Assembly: GCF_900566055.1 (NCBI RefSeq)
Contig: NZ_UPHQ01000172.1
Coordinates: 1 to 41,479, forward strand
Origin: Mycobacterium innocens
Lineage (GTDB): Bacteria; Actinomycetota; Actinomycetes; Mycobacteriales; Mycobacteriaceae
Length of the DNA: 41,479 nucleotides
Direction: 5' to 3'
In this document: one piece after another, positions 1-8,172 of the stretch
Layout: each line of letters begins with the position of its first letter
How positions within the stretch are numbered: position 1 is the stretch's first letter
Notes under the pieces: model-generated
Seen by the model: the letters and a program-made list of their open reading frames with translations, nothing else
What the model was told of the DNA's origin: nothing
Databases searched by the model: none
Position numbers and translations under genes: made by a program

Positions 1-205
1 CGCCCAGTTCTGCGGCGCTGGCTTGGCGGGCCAGGTGGTTGATCAGCTGATGCTCGGGCACCGGTAGGCGGCGGCGCGCTTTTTCGCAGCGCCCCAGCAG
101 CGTCAACCACTGCGCGGTGCTCAACGCATCAAAGTTCAGACCCATCACCGCATCCAGCGCCGCATCCAACCCGTCGAAGGCCGCCGCGATCGCCTGCCAA
201 TCCAT
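1..205 (-). CDS. 13E12 repeat family protein (DUF222/HNH-type), N-terminal fragment
   Basis: The leftward reading frame begins at ATG 203-205 (MDWQAIAAAFDGLDAAL) and runs off the left edge, so only about 68 residues are visible. The start and the following helical segment (TAQWLTLLGRCEKARRRLP, then LINHLARQA) are typical of the mycobacterial 13E12 repeat proteins, whose N-terminal DUF222 domain usually precedes a C-terminal HNH endonuclease domain. The HNH part lies outside the window, so nuclease function is inferred from the family only. These proteins occur in many copies in mycobacteria and are often near mobile or repeated DNA, which fits the hairpins just upstream of this start. No strong Shine-Dalgarno is present; a hairpin 15 bases upstream of the start could affect translation. 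Confidence 0.75.
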   Translation of the reverse strand, partial: MDWQAIAAAFDGLDAALDAVMGLNFDALSTAQWLTLLGRCEKARRRLPVPEHQLINHLARQASAAELG

Positions 206-219
206 GAACCCAACCTATC

Positions 220-257
220 GGCGGGCACCGACAAAAACCGGGCAGAAAGTGCCCGCC
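220..257. repeat. 9-bp inverted repeat in the leader of the 13E12 gene
   Basis: GGCGGGCAC (220-228) and GTGCCCGCC (249-257) are perfect reverse complements with a 20-base loop. The structure sits 15 bases upstream of the 13E12 start codon, so it would be in the 5' leader of that mRNA. Its arms share the GTGCCCGCC motif with the larger hairpin at 352-408. Function is unknown; it could be a leader hairpin or part of a repeat element. Confidence 0.6.
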
Positions 258-351
258 CAACAACCGAATTCACATTTCACTCACAGCGAACATCGCACCG
301 GATTTGCCGCGACCACCACACCAGTCACACGACAGACCCGATACCCGAAGT

Positions 352-408
352 GCCCGCCTAGTAGCGACAACTCCCACAGCGCAACGGATTTGTCGCTACT
401 AGGCGGGC
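352..408. repeat. REP-like palindromic element, copy 1
   Basis: A perfect 19-bp inverted repeat: GCCCGCCTAGTAGCGACAA at 352-370 and its exact reverse complement at 390-408, with a 19-base loop. A diverged copy with the same arms and the same loop end (GCGCAAC then GATTTGTCGCT) lies about 31.7 kb away at 32117-32183. Two copies with conserved arms and loop in unrelated neighbourhoods suggest a dispersed REP/MITE-like element rather than a local terminator. The rest of the gene-free stretch 206-573 shows only this element, the 220-257 hairpin and no convincing gene. Confidence 0.7.
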
Positions 409-573
409 TCTAGCGGTAGACAGAAAATGTAAACCGACACTGCAGTGAGGCCAAGGGCCACAGCCGCTGCCGGGACGCGGACCTGCACGCCGGCCGACCC
501 CCAACGCATGTGCCGCATACCGGAGACATGCTGATTGCCACCCCACGTCCACGCCTTACTGAAAGTTCCGGGT

Positions 574-1140
574 TTAGTCATTGCCGTGGGCGCCGCGCCG
601 ATCCAGGCCCTCGATGACCCAGGTGGCCCAGTCGATCTCGTGGCGAGTCCACCGTAATCCCTGCTCGAGAACGGCGCGGGCAAAGAAGCTGTCGTCATCG
701 TCGGACCAGTCGTAGGCGTCGCGGATCTGCTGGTAGTGCGCGTGCTCCTCCTCGGCCAGCGACAACAGTGATTCCAAATACTTACGCGCCTGGCCGGGAG
801 GCAGGTGGCCGAGCAGAAACACCCGCAGCAACGCAGCGTTGCGAATGGGCGGATCCTCCTGCGGAGAAGTGATCCAGCGATTGAGCTCCGCAATGCCCGC
901 ATCGGTGATCGCGTACTCTTTGCGCCCCCGCGGCCCCGTGTCGGATGCCTTGATCAGCCCGGCGGCAGCGAGCTTGTTGAGCTCGCCGTAGAGCTGACTC
1001 TGGGTAGCCGGCCAGACATTGTCCATCGACAACTTGAACCGTTTCAGCAAGTCATATCCACTACCTGGCTCCTGGGAAAGCAACCCCAGCGCGGCATGTC
1101 GCAAGCTCACCAGCTCATAGTAACCGTCCATCATTGACAT
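574..1140 (-). CDS. PadR-family transcriptional regulator
   Basis: The 188-residue product has the PadR winged-helix N-terminus (LRHAALGLLSQEPGSGYDLLK, then WPATQSQLYGELNKLAAAGLI and GRKEYAITDAGIAELNRW, about residues 13-90). A helical C-terminal domain of the Vir_act_alpha_C type follows (about 95-175), used for dimerisation. PadR proteins are usually repressors that respond to a small molecule. It is divergent from a membrane protein gene starting at 1206, and the 65-bp gap holds three phased palindromic boxes, the first covering this gene's start region, which suggests autoregulation and control of the membrane gene. The start is uncertain: ATG at 1140, 1134 or 1131 are all in frame, and none has a clear Shine-Dalgarno. 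The ligand is unknown. Confidence 0.85.
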   Translation of the reverse strand: MSMMDGYYELVSLRHAALGLLSQEPGSGYDLLKRFKLSMDNVWPATQSQLYGELNKLAAAGLIKASDTGPRGRKEYAITDAGIAELNRWITSPQEDPPIRNAALLRVFLLGHLPPGQARKYLESLLSLAEEEHAHYQQIRDAYDWSDDDDSFFARAVLEQGLRWTRHEIDWATWVIEGLDRRGAHGND

Positions 1141-1172
1141 GTCACTAACGACATGCCACTATTCACATGTCA
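1135..1172. promoter_or_regulatory. Triple palindromic operator, probably for the PadR regulator
   Basis: Three related 10-bp boxes repeat every 14 bp: TGACATGTCA (1135-1144, a perfect palindrome), CGACATGCCA (1149-1158) and TCACATGTCA (1163-1172), separated by the four-base spacers CTAA and CTAT. They lie between the divergent PadR and membrane protein genes. PadR proteins commonly bind ATGT/ACAT-containing dyads, so the ACATG core in each box fits. Binding by this PadR is inferred from position and motif only. Confidence 0.65.
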
Positions 1173-1205
1173 TAATTGGACGGTCGATACCGCGAGGAGT
1201 TCCAG

Positions 1206-2075
1206 ATGAGTCACACCCCCCGCCCTAACCTGCCGGCCCCTTCCGGTAACGACAACGACGCTCAGCCGTCGAAGGGCCGGCCGGAGGCAAACCGCAGGGC
1301 AGGCGTGATCGACTCGTTTCTGAAGTCGCCCTTCGCCGGAATCGCGCCGTGGGCGTTGCTGTCAATCCTGTCCGGACCGGGCCGCTTCGAGGAAGCGGTA
1401 GTCGCCGCGCTGGGGTTCTCGTTGCTCGTCATGGTTGCCGGTCTCATCCGGGGCATCAGGGTTCACACGCTGGAGGTCTTCGGTGCGCTGTTCTTCGCGG
1501 CGCTGGCCGTCATCGGATTGGTCGCGACCGACAACGTGATCCGTTGGCTGGAACTGTGGTCCGGCGAGCTGACCAACATCTCCCTGGCCGGTTTCGCCTG
1601 GCTCACCCTGCTGATCTGCAAGCCGTTCACCATGGCCTACGCCAAAGACACGACACCACAAGAGTATTGGGACAGCCCGCTATTCCAGCGAATCAATGCG
1701 GTGCTCACCGTCGTGTGGGCAGGCGCATTCACGTTCGCAGCAGCGGTCGGCTTCGTCGGTGATTATGCCTTTCACGACCCCAGCAACTTCTGGACGGGCT
1801 GGATCCTGCAGCTGGCGGCCATCTTCTTCGCGGTGGCGGTCACCGAGTTCTACCCGGATTACGCCTCGGCCAAGTTCGACCTGGCCAATGACGAACCGGC
1901 CCGGTTGCCGTCGACCATCGGGCTCGTCGAGTGGTTGCCCACATTCGTCGTGGTCACCGGGATCGCGGGCCTGGTCACCGACTCCGTGGATTTCGCGGTG
2001 GGTGTAGCGCTGATCGTGGTCGGCAGCGTGGCATCCGGCCTCATGGTGAAACTCTTCGCCGCGGACAAGAAGTAG
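1206..2075 (+). CDS. Multipass membrane protein of unknown function, PadR-linked
   Basis: ATG 1206 is chosen because GAGGAG lies 6 bases upstream (1194-1199); a TTG at 1176 in the same frame has no such site. The 289-residue protein has a hydrophilic N-terminal tail of about 35 residues (MSHTPRPNLPAPSG) and then about seven hydrophobic segments, at roughly 60-80, 86-105, 120-138, 165-188, 200-220, 243-262 and 265-285. No conserved catalytic motif or known transporter signature was recognised. Its promoter is shared with the divergent PadR gene, so it may be the repressor's target, as is common for PadR-controlled transporters or membrane stress proteins. Its 3' end overlaps the broken end of the convergent aminotransferase pseudogene, which suggests this two-gene module was joined there by a rearrangement. 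Confidence 0.8.
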   Translation: MSHTPRPNLPAPSGNDNDAQPSKGRPEANRRAGVIDSFLKSPFAGIAPWALLSILSGPGRFEEAVVAALGFSLLVMVAGLIRGIRVHTLEVFGALFFAALAVIGLVATDNVIRWLELWSGELTNISLAGFAWLTLLICKPFTMAYAKDTTPQEYWDSPLFQRINAVLTVVWAGAFTFAAAVGFVGDYAFHDPSNFWTGWILQLAAIFFAVAVTEFYPDYASAKFDLANDEPARLPSTIGLVEWLPTFVVVTGIAGLVTDSVDFAVGVALIVVGSVASGLMVKLFAADKK

Positions 2076-3043
2076 AACAGACCACCGTCGGGCGTCGACC
2101 AGCGCAGCCACGGGACACAATCACGCAGCGCGGCGCAGAGGACATCGCGTTGCCGTTTGAGTTGTGCCGAGCGGTGCCCTAACTCGTCGCGGGGCGTTGA
2201 CAAGGCGCGGGTCACCAACGCTTGCCCGGCGGTGTTCACATTGCCGGCCATGTTCGACGCGATTCCCGAGCACCGGGCAATCACGCTGGGGTGCGCGGTG
2301 ATCCAGCCAATCCGATGGCCCATCAGTGCGAATGTCTTGGATGCGCTGGAGATATGGACGACGTGTTCGGATTCCCCTTCGGGTAAGTGCAGGACCGACG
2401 GAGCGGGACCGTCCTCCGCATAGTATTGAAACTGGTATATTTCGTCGGCTATCAGCCAGCGACCCGTTGCTTTTGCCCATTCGCTGAGGGCCCGCACGTC
2501 CGTTGCCGGCAATACCGACCCGGTCGGGTTGGACGGGCTGGAGTAGACGATCGCCTTGGTCTGATCGCCGACATGATCGATCCACGCGCCGATATCAGGC
2601 GAGCCGGACAGGTACGGCAGCACTCTTGTCGTCAGGCCCGAAAGGCGGTCGATATCAAGGTAACTCGGCCAGCACGGGGCCGGAATCGCTATTTCGTCGC
2701 GCACGTCGCACAGCGCCAAAAGTGCGATCATGATCGCCTGCTTGGCGCCGTTGGTGACGACATGATGTGCCGCAGTGGTCGATCGGCCGAATTCGGCTGC
2801 GTACCAGTCACTTAGCGCCGTCAGGAGCGCAGGCTCCCCGCTACTACTGCCGTAGCCCGACGCGTTCTTGACGTCGAAGGCGGCCAACGCGCCGAATGTC
2901 GTGTCCGGCGGCGGAATGGTAGCGGCACCGGCGCCGAAGGAGATGACGGCCGCCCCCGACCTGCGGAGCTGCGCTACCGTGTCATTGAGCGCCAGCGTTG
3001 GCGACGGGTCCCCGGCCCCGATCGGCGGAGGAGCTCGCGAAAG
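2066..3043 (-). pseudogene. Class I/II PLP-dependent aminotransferase, truncated remnant
   Basis: About 326 codons of aminotransferase homology can be read leftward. It begins at LSRAPPPIGAGDPSPTLAL right after an in-frame TGA (3044-3046), with no normal start codon. It continues through VTNGAKQAIMIALLALC, SPSNPTGSVLPATD, WLIADEIYQFQYY and the PLP lysine motif SSASKTFALMGHRIGW (Lys codon about 2336-2338). It stops matching after TPDGGLFYFL, where the stop codon of the membrane gene at 2073-2075 is reached. The family normally has about 390-400 residues, so the C-terminal 70-80 are missing. An ATG at about 3047 exists only in another frame. Loss of both ends argues for a pseudogene; residues past 2066 are merely antisense to the membrane gene. 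Confidence 0.75.
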
Positions 3044-3077
3044 TCATTGGGCGGCGACGGGAAACAGCTTCTCGGCT

Positions 3078-3854
3078 TTACACAATTCGCTTTTCCGTAT
3101 CGCCGGTATTGAGCCGCCGGTCCGCGACGCCGGTGGCGGTCAATACGGCTTCGGCCAGCTCGGGGCGGCATACCACCAGGTCCGGAAGCCTCGGATCCGC
3201 CCGGTTGTACACCAGGGGGGATCCGTCGATGCGGGAGGCATGCATACCGGCGGACCGGGCCACCGCCACCGGCGCAGCGGAGTCCCATTCGTACTGGCCT
3301 CCGGCGTGCACGTACACATCGGCCGACCCCTGCACCACCGCTGCCACCTTGGCGCCGGCCGAGCCCATCTCGACCAGTGTGCCGTGCAACGCGTCGCGCA
3401 CGGCCAGCGCGATCGCGGGCGCACGGGTGCGCGACACCACGATGCGTGGTCGGCCGGATGCGGCGGGCGGCGGCTGAACGTACGGTGTCGCCAGGGTGAT
3501 GCCCTGCGCCGGCAGTGCCACGGCACCGGCAACAAGCTCATCGGTCTGCCACAGCGCGACGTGAACCGCCCAGTCCTCACGTCCGAGTTCGGAGAACTCC
3601 CGGGTACCGTCGAGCGGATCGATGATCCACACCCGCGCCGAGCGCAACCGCACCGGGTCGTCGACGCCCTCCTCGGACAGCACCGCATCGGCGGGACGCT
3701 GGATGGCCAGTGCTTGCATCAGAAAGTCATGAGATCGCTTGTCCCCCATCGACTTTCGCTCGCTCGCCGCGGCGTCGGCGAATTCCTGCCGGACTTGGAG
3801 CAGAAGCTGTCCGGCCTCGGTGGCCAGCCGTGCGGCAAGAGCGTGGTCATCCAT
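3078..3854 (-). CDS. cysQ: CysQ-like 3'-phosphoadenosine/inositol phosphate phosphatase
   Basis: The 258-residue product belongs to the Mg-dependent inositol monophosphatase superfamily. The metal-binding motifs are all present: LSEEGVDD (about residues 60-67), WIIDPLDGTREF (about 76-87) and YEWDSAAPVAVARSAG near the C-terminus. GSAGAK and HAGGQYEWDSAAP match mycobacterial CysQ (Rv2131c), which dephosphorylates 3'-phosphoadenosine 5'-phosphate and also acts on inositol and fructose-1,6 phosphates. Start is ATG 3854, which gives a product close to the 267 residues of Rv2131c. It follows the acyl-CoA-dehydrogenase-like gene on the same strand with a 112-bp gap, so it may be the last gene of that unit. 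It is more likely a paralogue than the sulfur-assimilation housekeeping copy, but this cannot be settled here. Confidence 0.85.
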   Translation of the reverse strand: MDDHALAARLATEAGQLLLQVRQEFADAAASERKSMGDKRSHDFLMQALAIQRPADAVLSEEGVDDPVRLRSARVWIIDPLDGTREFSELGREDWAVHVALWQTDELVAGAVALPAQGITLATPYVQPPPAASGRPRIVVSRTRAPAIALAVRDALHGTLVEMGSAGAKVAAVVQGSADVYVHAGGQYEWDSAAPVAVARSAGMHASRIDGSPLVYNRADPRLPDLVVCRPELAEAVLTATGVADRRLNTGDTEKRIV

Positions 3855-3966
3855 GGCGAACCGTTTTCCGGATGGGTTGGCAATTCTTTGCCAACTTACC
3901 GCACCCGAGATCGGCTGATCGCCGTCCCGGCGAGCCGGATCGCCATGGCAAAGCGGACGCAAAGCT

Positions 3967-5151
3967 TCAGAGGCCGAACTGGTCGTCGATGATGCCCAGC
4001 CACACCTGGGCGCAATCGATGGCCACCTTCTCGCTGATGAAGGCGTGCTGAGTCCCGGTGTACATGTCACGGAACGCGCGCTCGAGACGACTGCCTTCGC
4101 GGATCGAGCTCGTTCCGGCGACCAGGTGCGCCCACTCCGCGCAGCTTCGTGCCGTATCGGTGGCGAAGACCGCGGCCGCGCGCAGATCCGCCCGCAACAT
4201 CGGGGTCAGGTCGTCACCGGCGGCGACCGCGGCTTCGGCGGTGGTGAACGCGTCGATTACCAGAAGGCGGGCGGCCCGCCACGCCGCGACGTGGTGCGCG
4301 AGCCCTTTCTGGAAGGTCGGGCGACTGGCCAATGGCGCCATGTCGCTCATCCGGTACTTCGTGGCCGCCAGGTCAGCGACGTCGTCGAGCATGCTCTTGG
4401 CGACCCCGAGCGCCCACGATGCGTGTCCGGCGGCGGTCACCGGCATCAGGCCCATGCGGGTGGCCGGCGAGCTCCCCCGGTACGGCTCACGGGTGAACAG
4501 CGGAAACGTCCGGCTGTGCGGCACGAAGACATCCTGGGCGCTGTAGTCATAAGACCCGGTTCCCTTGAGCCCCTGCACGTACCAGCCGTCGTTGAACTGG
4601 ATGTCGTCGCGCGGAACCACGGCCACCCGCATGTCGGGGATGCCTTCGCCGATCCAGCGCATCTCGCCGTTGTCCATCGGGAAAAACCCGGCGGCGATGT
4701 ACTGCGAATGGCCGATGCCCGAGCCGAAGCTCCATGATCCGCTCAACCGGTAGCCGCCGTCGACGGCGGTCCCCTGCCCGTTGGGGAAGAACTGGCCGCC
4801 CATCGTGACATGGTTGTCGTGCGCACTGAACACCTCGGCGAAGCCGTCGTCGGGCAGATAGGTCGCGGCGGCGAACCGCGACGGTAGGTTCGCAATCCCG
4901 ATCCAGCCGAAAGACCCATCCTGCCAAGCCATTTCGATCCACATCTCGATCATGTCGACCAACGGCGGCTCGACCCCGCCGGCGGCGACGGGACTGAGCG
5001 CAGACATCAGCCCGGTGGCCCACATCTCATCGACGATCGGATCGGTCAGCGTGCGCTTGCGCTCGGACTCGGCGGCCTCGGCCCGCACCAGCTCCCGCAT
5101 CCCGCGGGCCAATGCGACGACCCGCCCGCTCGTTTCGGCTGTCGACGTCAT
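3967..5151 (-). CDS. Acyl-CoA dehydrogenase-fold flavoprotein (HsaA-like monooxygenase or dehydrogenase)
   Basis: The 394-residue protein has the acyl-CoA dehydrogenase fold: a helical N-terminal domain, a central beta domain with GYRLSGSWSFGSGIGHSQYI and LKGTGSYDYSAQDVFVP, and a C-terminal helical domain ending in LERAFRDMYTGTQHAFIS. The GSGIGHS region, the absence of an obvious glutamate catalytic base and the C-terminal RDMYTGTQHA pattern resemble group D flavin monooxygenases such as HsaA more than beta-oxidation dehydrogenases, so it may hydroxylate an aromatic or lipid substrate using a separate flavin reductase. Start ATG 5151 has AGGA about 7 bases upstream; a GTG at 5175 would overlap the SDR stop. 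It lies 20 bp behind the SDR gene and is clearly cotranscribed with it. Confidence 0.8.
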   Translation of the reverse strand: MTSTAETSGRVVALARGMRELVRAEAAESERKRTLTDPIVDEMWATGLMSALSPVAAGGVEPPLVDMIEMWIEMAWQDGSFGWIGIANLPSRFAAATYLPDDGFAEVFSAHDNHVTMGGQFFPNGQGTAVDGGYRLSGSWSFGSGIGHSQYIAAGFFPMDNGEMRWIGEGIPDMRVAVVPRDDIQFNDGWYVQGLKGTGSYDYSAQDVFVPHSRTFPLFTREPYRGSSPATRMGLMPVTAAGHASWALGVAKSMLDDVADLAATKYRMSDMAPLASRPTFQKGLAHHVAAWRAARLLVIDAFTTAEAAVAAGDDLTPMLRADLRAAAVFATDTARSCAEWAHLVAGTSSIREGSRLERAFRDMYTGTQHAFISEKVAIDCAQVWLGIIDDQFGL

Positions 5152-5171
5152 GGGGGTTCCTATCATTCGTC

Positions 5172-5963
5172 TCACTCCGGAAAGCCGAAGAGCCGGACAA
5201 CGCCGTGGTCGCGTCCGGCCGTGTAGCCGCCGTCGACGGCAATGGCCTGACCCGTGACGAAGGATGCCTCCGGCGACACGAGAAAGGCGGCCATGGCCGC
5301 GACCTCCTCCGGGCGGCCCAGCCGCCGCAGGGCATGCTCGGCGATGATCGAGGCCTGCGGGCCCTCCATGCCCGGCATCCCGAAGACGCTTTCGGTCATC
5401 GGCGTGGCGATGAAGCCCGGGCAGATGGCGTTCGCGCGGATGCCGCTCGGCCCGTAGTCGAGTGCAATGTTTTTGGTCAACAACACGACACCGCCCTTGG
5501 CGGCGTTGTAGGAGCTACCGCCGGCGGTGCCTTCCAGACCTTCGATGCTGGCCAGGGTGACGATCGAGCCGCGCTCGCCGTCGACGCGGGGTTGCTCGAT
5601 CATCCTGGCCAGCGCGGCCTTGGCCACCAGGAACGTCGCGGTGAGGTTGATCCCGATCACCCGGTCCCACTCGGTCCGCGGCAGCAGGTGGACCGGGCCG
5701 CCGCCGGCGACCCCGGCGCAGTGAACGACCCCGTCCAGGCGGCCGGGCACGGCGTCCAAGACGGCGGCGACGGCGGCTTCGTCGGTCACGTCGGCCGCCA
5801 CGAACGTGAATCGCCCGCCGAGATCCTGGTGCGGGGCGACGAGGTCGGCGCCGACGACCGAGCCACCTTCGTCCAGCAGGCGGCGGGCGGTCGCCAAGCC
5901 GATGCCCGAGCCTGCACCGGTCACGACGAACGTGCGCGCCCGGGCACGTTCAGCGCGGACCAC
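5172..5963 (-). CDS. Short-chain dehydrogenase/reductase (SDR)
   Basis: Classical SDR of about 263 residues. The NAD(P)-binding GAGSGIG motif is close to the N-terminus ([18 protein letters not shown]), followed by [13 protein letters not shown], the NAG-like HCAGVAGGG, catalytic SSYNAAKGG (Tyr-x3-Lys), and [12 protein letters not shown] after the active site. The C-terminal [16 protein letters not shown] is typical. GTG 5963 is preferred because GGGGA lies 6 bases upstream; TTG 5996 would add 11 residues but has no ribosome binding site. It probably oxidises or reduces an alcohol/ketone of a pathway shared with the flavoprotein downstream and the SRPBCC protein upstream. The substrate is not predictable from the sequence. 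Confidence 0.88.
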   Translation of the reverse strand: MVRAERARARTFVVTGAGSGIGLATARRLLDEGGSVVGADLVAPHQDLGGRFTFVAADVTDEAAVAAVLDAVPGRLDGVVHCAGVAGGGPVHLLPRTEWDRVIGINLTATFLVAKAALARMIEQPRVDGERGSIVTLASIEGLEGTAGGSSYNAAKGGVVLLTKNIALDYGPSGIRANAICPGFIATPMTESVFGMPGMEGPQASIIAEHALRRLGRPEEVAAMAAFLVSPEASFVTGQAIAVDGGYTAGRDHGVVRLFGFPE

Positions 5964-6020
5964 GGCCGGTCCCCGGTGGACGTCGGTGGCGCGCAACCGC
6001 GAGCCGATTCGTCGGCACCG

Positions 6021-6455
6021 CTAGCCTTCGAGCGTCTTCGCGCAGGCGGCCAGGATCGCCAGGAAACTCGAGCGCAACAGCGGGCGGGTGACCGCGGCCA
6101 GCAGGTTGCCTCCGGCCCGAGCCGGATGGGTATAGGTGGTCAGCCAATCGACGTGGGTACCGTTTCCCGCGGGAGTGAACGTCAAGGTGCCGCCCTCATG
6201 ATTGAACGGCGGAAATGAGCGCAGGATGAGGTAGGTGTAGCTGTGCGGCCGATCAAAGGCCGTGATCTGCTCGCGAAACCACGTGCCGAGCGCCACCACT
6301 TCACGCACCGCGCCCGGCCCCGGCGGCGACGAGTCCTTGGTGTAACCGGCCCGGAGCACCAACGGCGCGGCGGTCAACGCGTGCGGGTCGGCCAGCCAGT
6401 CGAAGACCTTTTCCACGGGCGCAGCAATGGTCCGCTCCACGTGAATCTCGACCAT
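6021..6455 (-). CDS. SRPBCC (polyketide cyclase/START-like) family protein
   Basis: The 144-residue product begins MVEIHVERTIAAPVEKVFDWLADPHAL, the standard opening strand and helix of the SRPBCC/Polyketide_cyc2 fold, and ends with a long helix. The fold forms a deep hydrophobic ligand pocket; members act as cyclases, aromatase-like proteins or lipid carriers. Start ATG 6455 has AGGAG five bases upstream. It is the first gene of the leftward unit SRPBCC-SDR-flavoprotein-CysQ, separated from the SDR by about 57 bp with the chosen SDR start. The grouping suggests a lipid or steroid-like hydrophobic substrate, but that is inference. Confidence 0.8.
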   Translation of the reverse strand: MVEIHVERTIAAPVEKVFDWLADPHALTAAPLVLRAGYTKDSSPPGPGAVREVVALGTWFREQITAFDRPHSYTYLILRSFPPFNHEGGTLTFTPAGNGTHVDWLTTYTHPARAGGNLLAAVTRPLLRSSFLAILAACAKTLEG

Positions 6456-6816
6456 GAGATCTCCTGTCTGGCCGCAGCCGCGTACTCCCGCACATGCTAG
6501 ACGCCGCAGAAATCCCGCCCGGCAAGCGCCCGCGCAGCACCGGCACCATGGTCGGATGAGCGTCGCGTCCCGCCGCGCCCAAGCAGCTGTCGGCTCCGCG
6601 GCGCCAATGCCACGCTCATCGCCGGCGTGGCTGCGGGCCGCGAGAGACCAACTGCGGCACGGTGTTTCGGTGTCCGGGGTGCGTGGTTCGGGGTGTCGCG
6701 GTGATCAGCTGTCGCGGTGGGCCGGCTGGACCGGGCGGTCCACCTGCCCGGCGCAGCGGCATGGCAGGCTTGCCGTAGCAGACGAGTTCACCGTGCCGCC
6801 CCGAAGGAGCTGACTC
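6456..6816. other. Divergent intergenic region between SRPBCC operon and haloalkane dehalogenase
   Basis: This 361-bp gap between two outward-facing genes must contain both promoters. No convincing gene was found on either strand. The only clear signal is the 16-bp palindrome at 6727-6742. The strong ribosome binding site AAGGAG (6804-6809) belongs to the dehalogenase. Confidence 0.6.
6727..6742. promoter_or_regulatory. Perfect 16-bp palindrome upstream of the dehalogenase gene
   Basis: TGGACCG GG CGGTCCA forms two perfect 7-bp arms around a GG centre, 75-90 bp upstream of the dehalogenase start. Such short dyads are typical operators for dimeric repressors (for example TetR type). It also resembles a DosR dyad (GGACC...GGTCC) but the spacing and flanks differ. 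The binding protein is not identifiable. Confidence 0.5.
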
Positions 6817-7722
6817 ATGGATGTCCTGAGAACACCGGATGCCCGGTTCGAAAACCTGGTCGGCTACCCGTTCGCACCGCACTACGTCGATGTGGCGGCA
6901 ACCGACACCCAGACGTTGCGCATGCACTACCTCGACGAGGGCCCCACCGACGGGCCGCCGATCGTGCTGCTGCATGGCGAGCCCACCTGGAGCTACCTGT
7001 ACCGGACGATGATCCCGCCGCTCGCCAAGGCCGGCCACCGGGTCCTGGCACCCGATCTGATCGGCTTCGGCCGCTCCGACAAGCCAACGCGCATCGAGGA
7101 TTACACCTACCTGCGTCATGTCGAATGGGTGACGTCGTGGTTCGAGAATCTCGACCTGCACGACGTCACGCTCTTCGTGCAAGACTGGGGATCGCTGATC
7201 GGCCTGCGTATCGCCGCGGAACTGGATGCCCGGATAGCGGCGCTGGTGGTGGCAAACGGCTTCCTTCCCGCCGCGCAGCAGCGCACCCCGCCCGCCTTCT
7301 ACATCTGGCGGGCTTTCGCGCGCTACTCCCCCGTGCTGCCTGCGGGCCGCATCGTCGACACCGGCACCGTGCACAAGGTCCCGGCCGAGGTGCGGGCCGG
7401 CTACGACGCTCCGTTCCCCGACAAGCGGTACCAAGCAGGCGCCCGCGCTTTTCCCCAGTTGGTACCGACCTCGGCCGACGACCCCGCCATTGCGGCCAAC
7501 CGGGCCGCCTGGGACGCACTTGGCCGGTGGGAGAAGCCATTCCTTGCGATCTTCGGGAAACGGGACCCGATCCTGGGCCGAGCCGACCGTCCGTTGATCA
7601 ACCACATCCCGGGCGCGGCGGGCCAGCCGCATGCCCGAATCAACGCCAACCACTTCATCCAGGAGGACAGCGGACCGGAGCTGGCCGAACGCATCATTTC
7701 CTGGCAGCAGGCACGGCGATGA
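6817..7722 (+). CDS. Haloalkane dehalogenase (Rv2296 type)
   Basis: The 301-residue alpha/beta hydrolase is closely similar over its length to M. tuberculosis Rv2296 as I recall it ([19 protein letters not shown] start; [19 protein letters not shown]). The catalytic set is visible: nucleophile Asp123 in VQDWGS with Trp124 as halide ligand, Glu55 in the HGEPTWS oxyanion/halide region, acid Asp250 in GKRDPILG and base His279 in [11 protein letters not shown]. The enzyme hydrolyses carbon-halogen bonds in haloalkanes to alcohol and halide; the natural substrate in mycobacteria is unknown. AAGGAG at 6804-6809 is 7 bases before ATG 6817. The stop overlaps the next gene's start (ATGA), so the pair is translationally coupled. 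Confidence 0.92.
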   Translation: MDVLRTPDARFENLVGYPFAPHYVDVAATDTQTLRMHYLDEGPTDGPPIVLLHGEPTWSYLYRTMIPPLAKAGHRVLAPDLIGFGRSDKPTRIEDYTYLRHVEWVTSWFENLDLHDVTLFVQDWGSLIGLRIAAELDARIAALVVANGFLPAAQQRTPPAFYIWRAFARYSPVLPAGRIVDTGTVHKVPAEVRAGYDAPFPDKRYQAGARAFPQLVPTSADDPAIAANRAAWDALGRWEKPFLAIFGKRDPILGRADRPLINHIPGAAGQPHARINANHFIQEDSGPELAERIISWQQARR

Positions 7723-8141
7723 GTCCCGGGCAGAATTCGACCTCATCGGTGACCGAGCCTGCCGGTGCGCGGCGTGACCGCAACCAGATCGCGGCGTATC
7801 GGATCGCCGCGCTGCTGATCGGCGTGGGCACCGTCCACTTCGTGGCGCCCAAACCGTTCGACGACATCATCCCCGCCGAACTACCCGGAAACCCGCGGCT
7901 CTATACCTACGTATCGGGTGTCGCCGAGTTGGTCATCGGAGCGCTGTTGCTGCCGCGACGCACCCGGCGATTGGCCGCGCTGGCGGCCGCGGGGCTTTTC
8001 GTAGCGGTCTTTCCGGGCAATCTGAACATGGTCCGGCTGTGGTGGGACAAGCCCTGGCCGATGCGGATCATCGCGCTGGCGCGGCTGCCGTTGCAGCTTC
8101 CGATGATCACCACCGCACTCAAAAACAGCCGCAACAGTTAA
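7719..8141 (+). CDS. DoxX-like small membrane protein
   Basis: The 140-residue protein begins at ATG 7719, overlapping the dehalogenase stop by four bases. After a polar N-terminus it has about four hydrophobic segments: [53 protein letters not shown] and [20 protein letters not shown] near the first segment, the GVAE...GALLLLP pattern and the FPGN motif match the DoxX/DUF-like membrane family. In M. tuberculosis an uncharacterised gene (Rv2297) follows Rv2296 in the same way, so this is probably its counterpart. The function is unknown; coupling suggests a role linked to the dehalogenase, such as export or membrane association. Confidence 0.75.
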   Translation: MSPGQNSTSSVTEPAGARRDRNQIAAYRIAALLIGVGTVHFVAPKPFDDIIPAELPGNPRLYTYVSGVAELVIGALLLPRRTRRLAALAAAGLFVAVFPGNLNMVRLWWDKPWPMRIIALARLPLQLPMITTALKNSRNS

Positions 8142-8172
8142 TTCCCACACCGGGGCCGTGTCTGCCGGCGCC

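Noticed and set aside
399..518. Leftward 39-codon frame with one hydrophobic segment (AAAVALGLTAVSVYIFCL).
   Set aside because: No ribosome binding site, and its end lies in the palindromic repeat; most likely chance or a remnant.
1859..2065. Continuation of the aminotransferase frame past its homology.
   Set aside because: This stretch is antisense to the membrane protein gene and has no aminotransferase-like sequence.
3041..3052. ATG at about 3047 as start of an intact aminotransferase.
   Set aside because: That frame reads MTFASSSADRG and reaches a stop after about 21 codons; it is not the aminotransferase frame.
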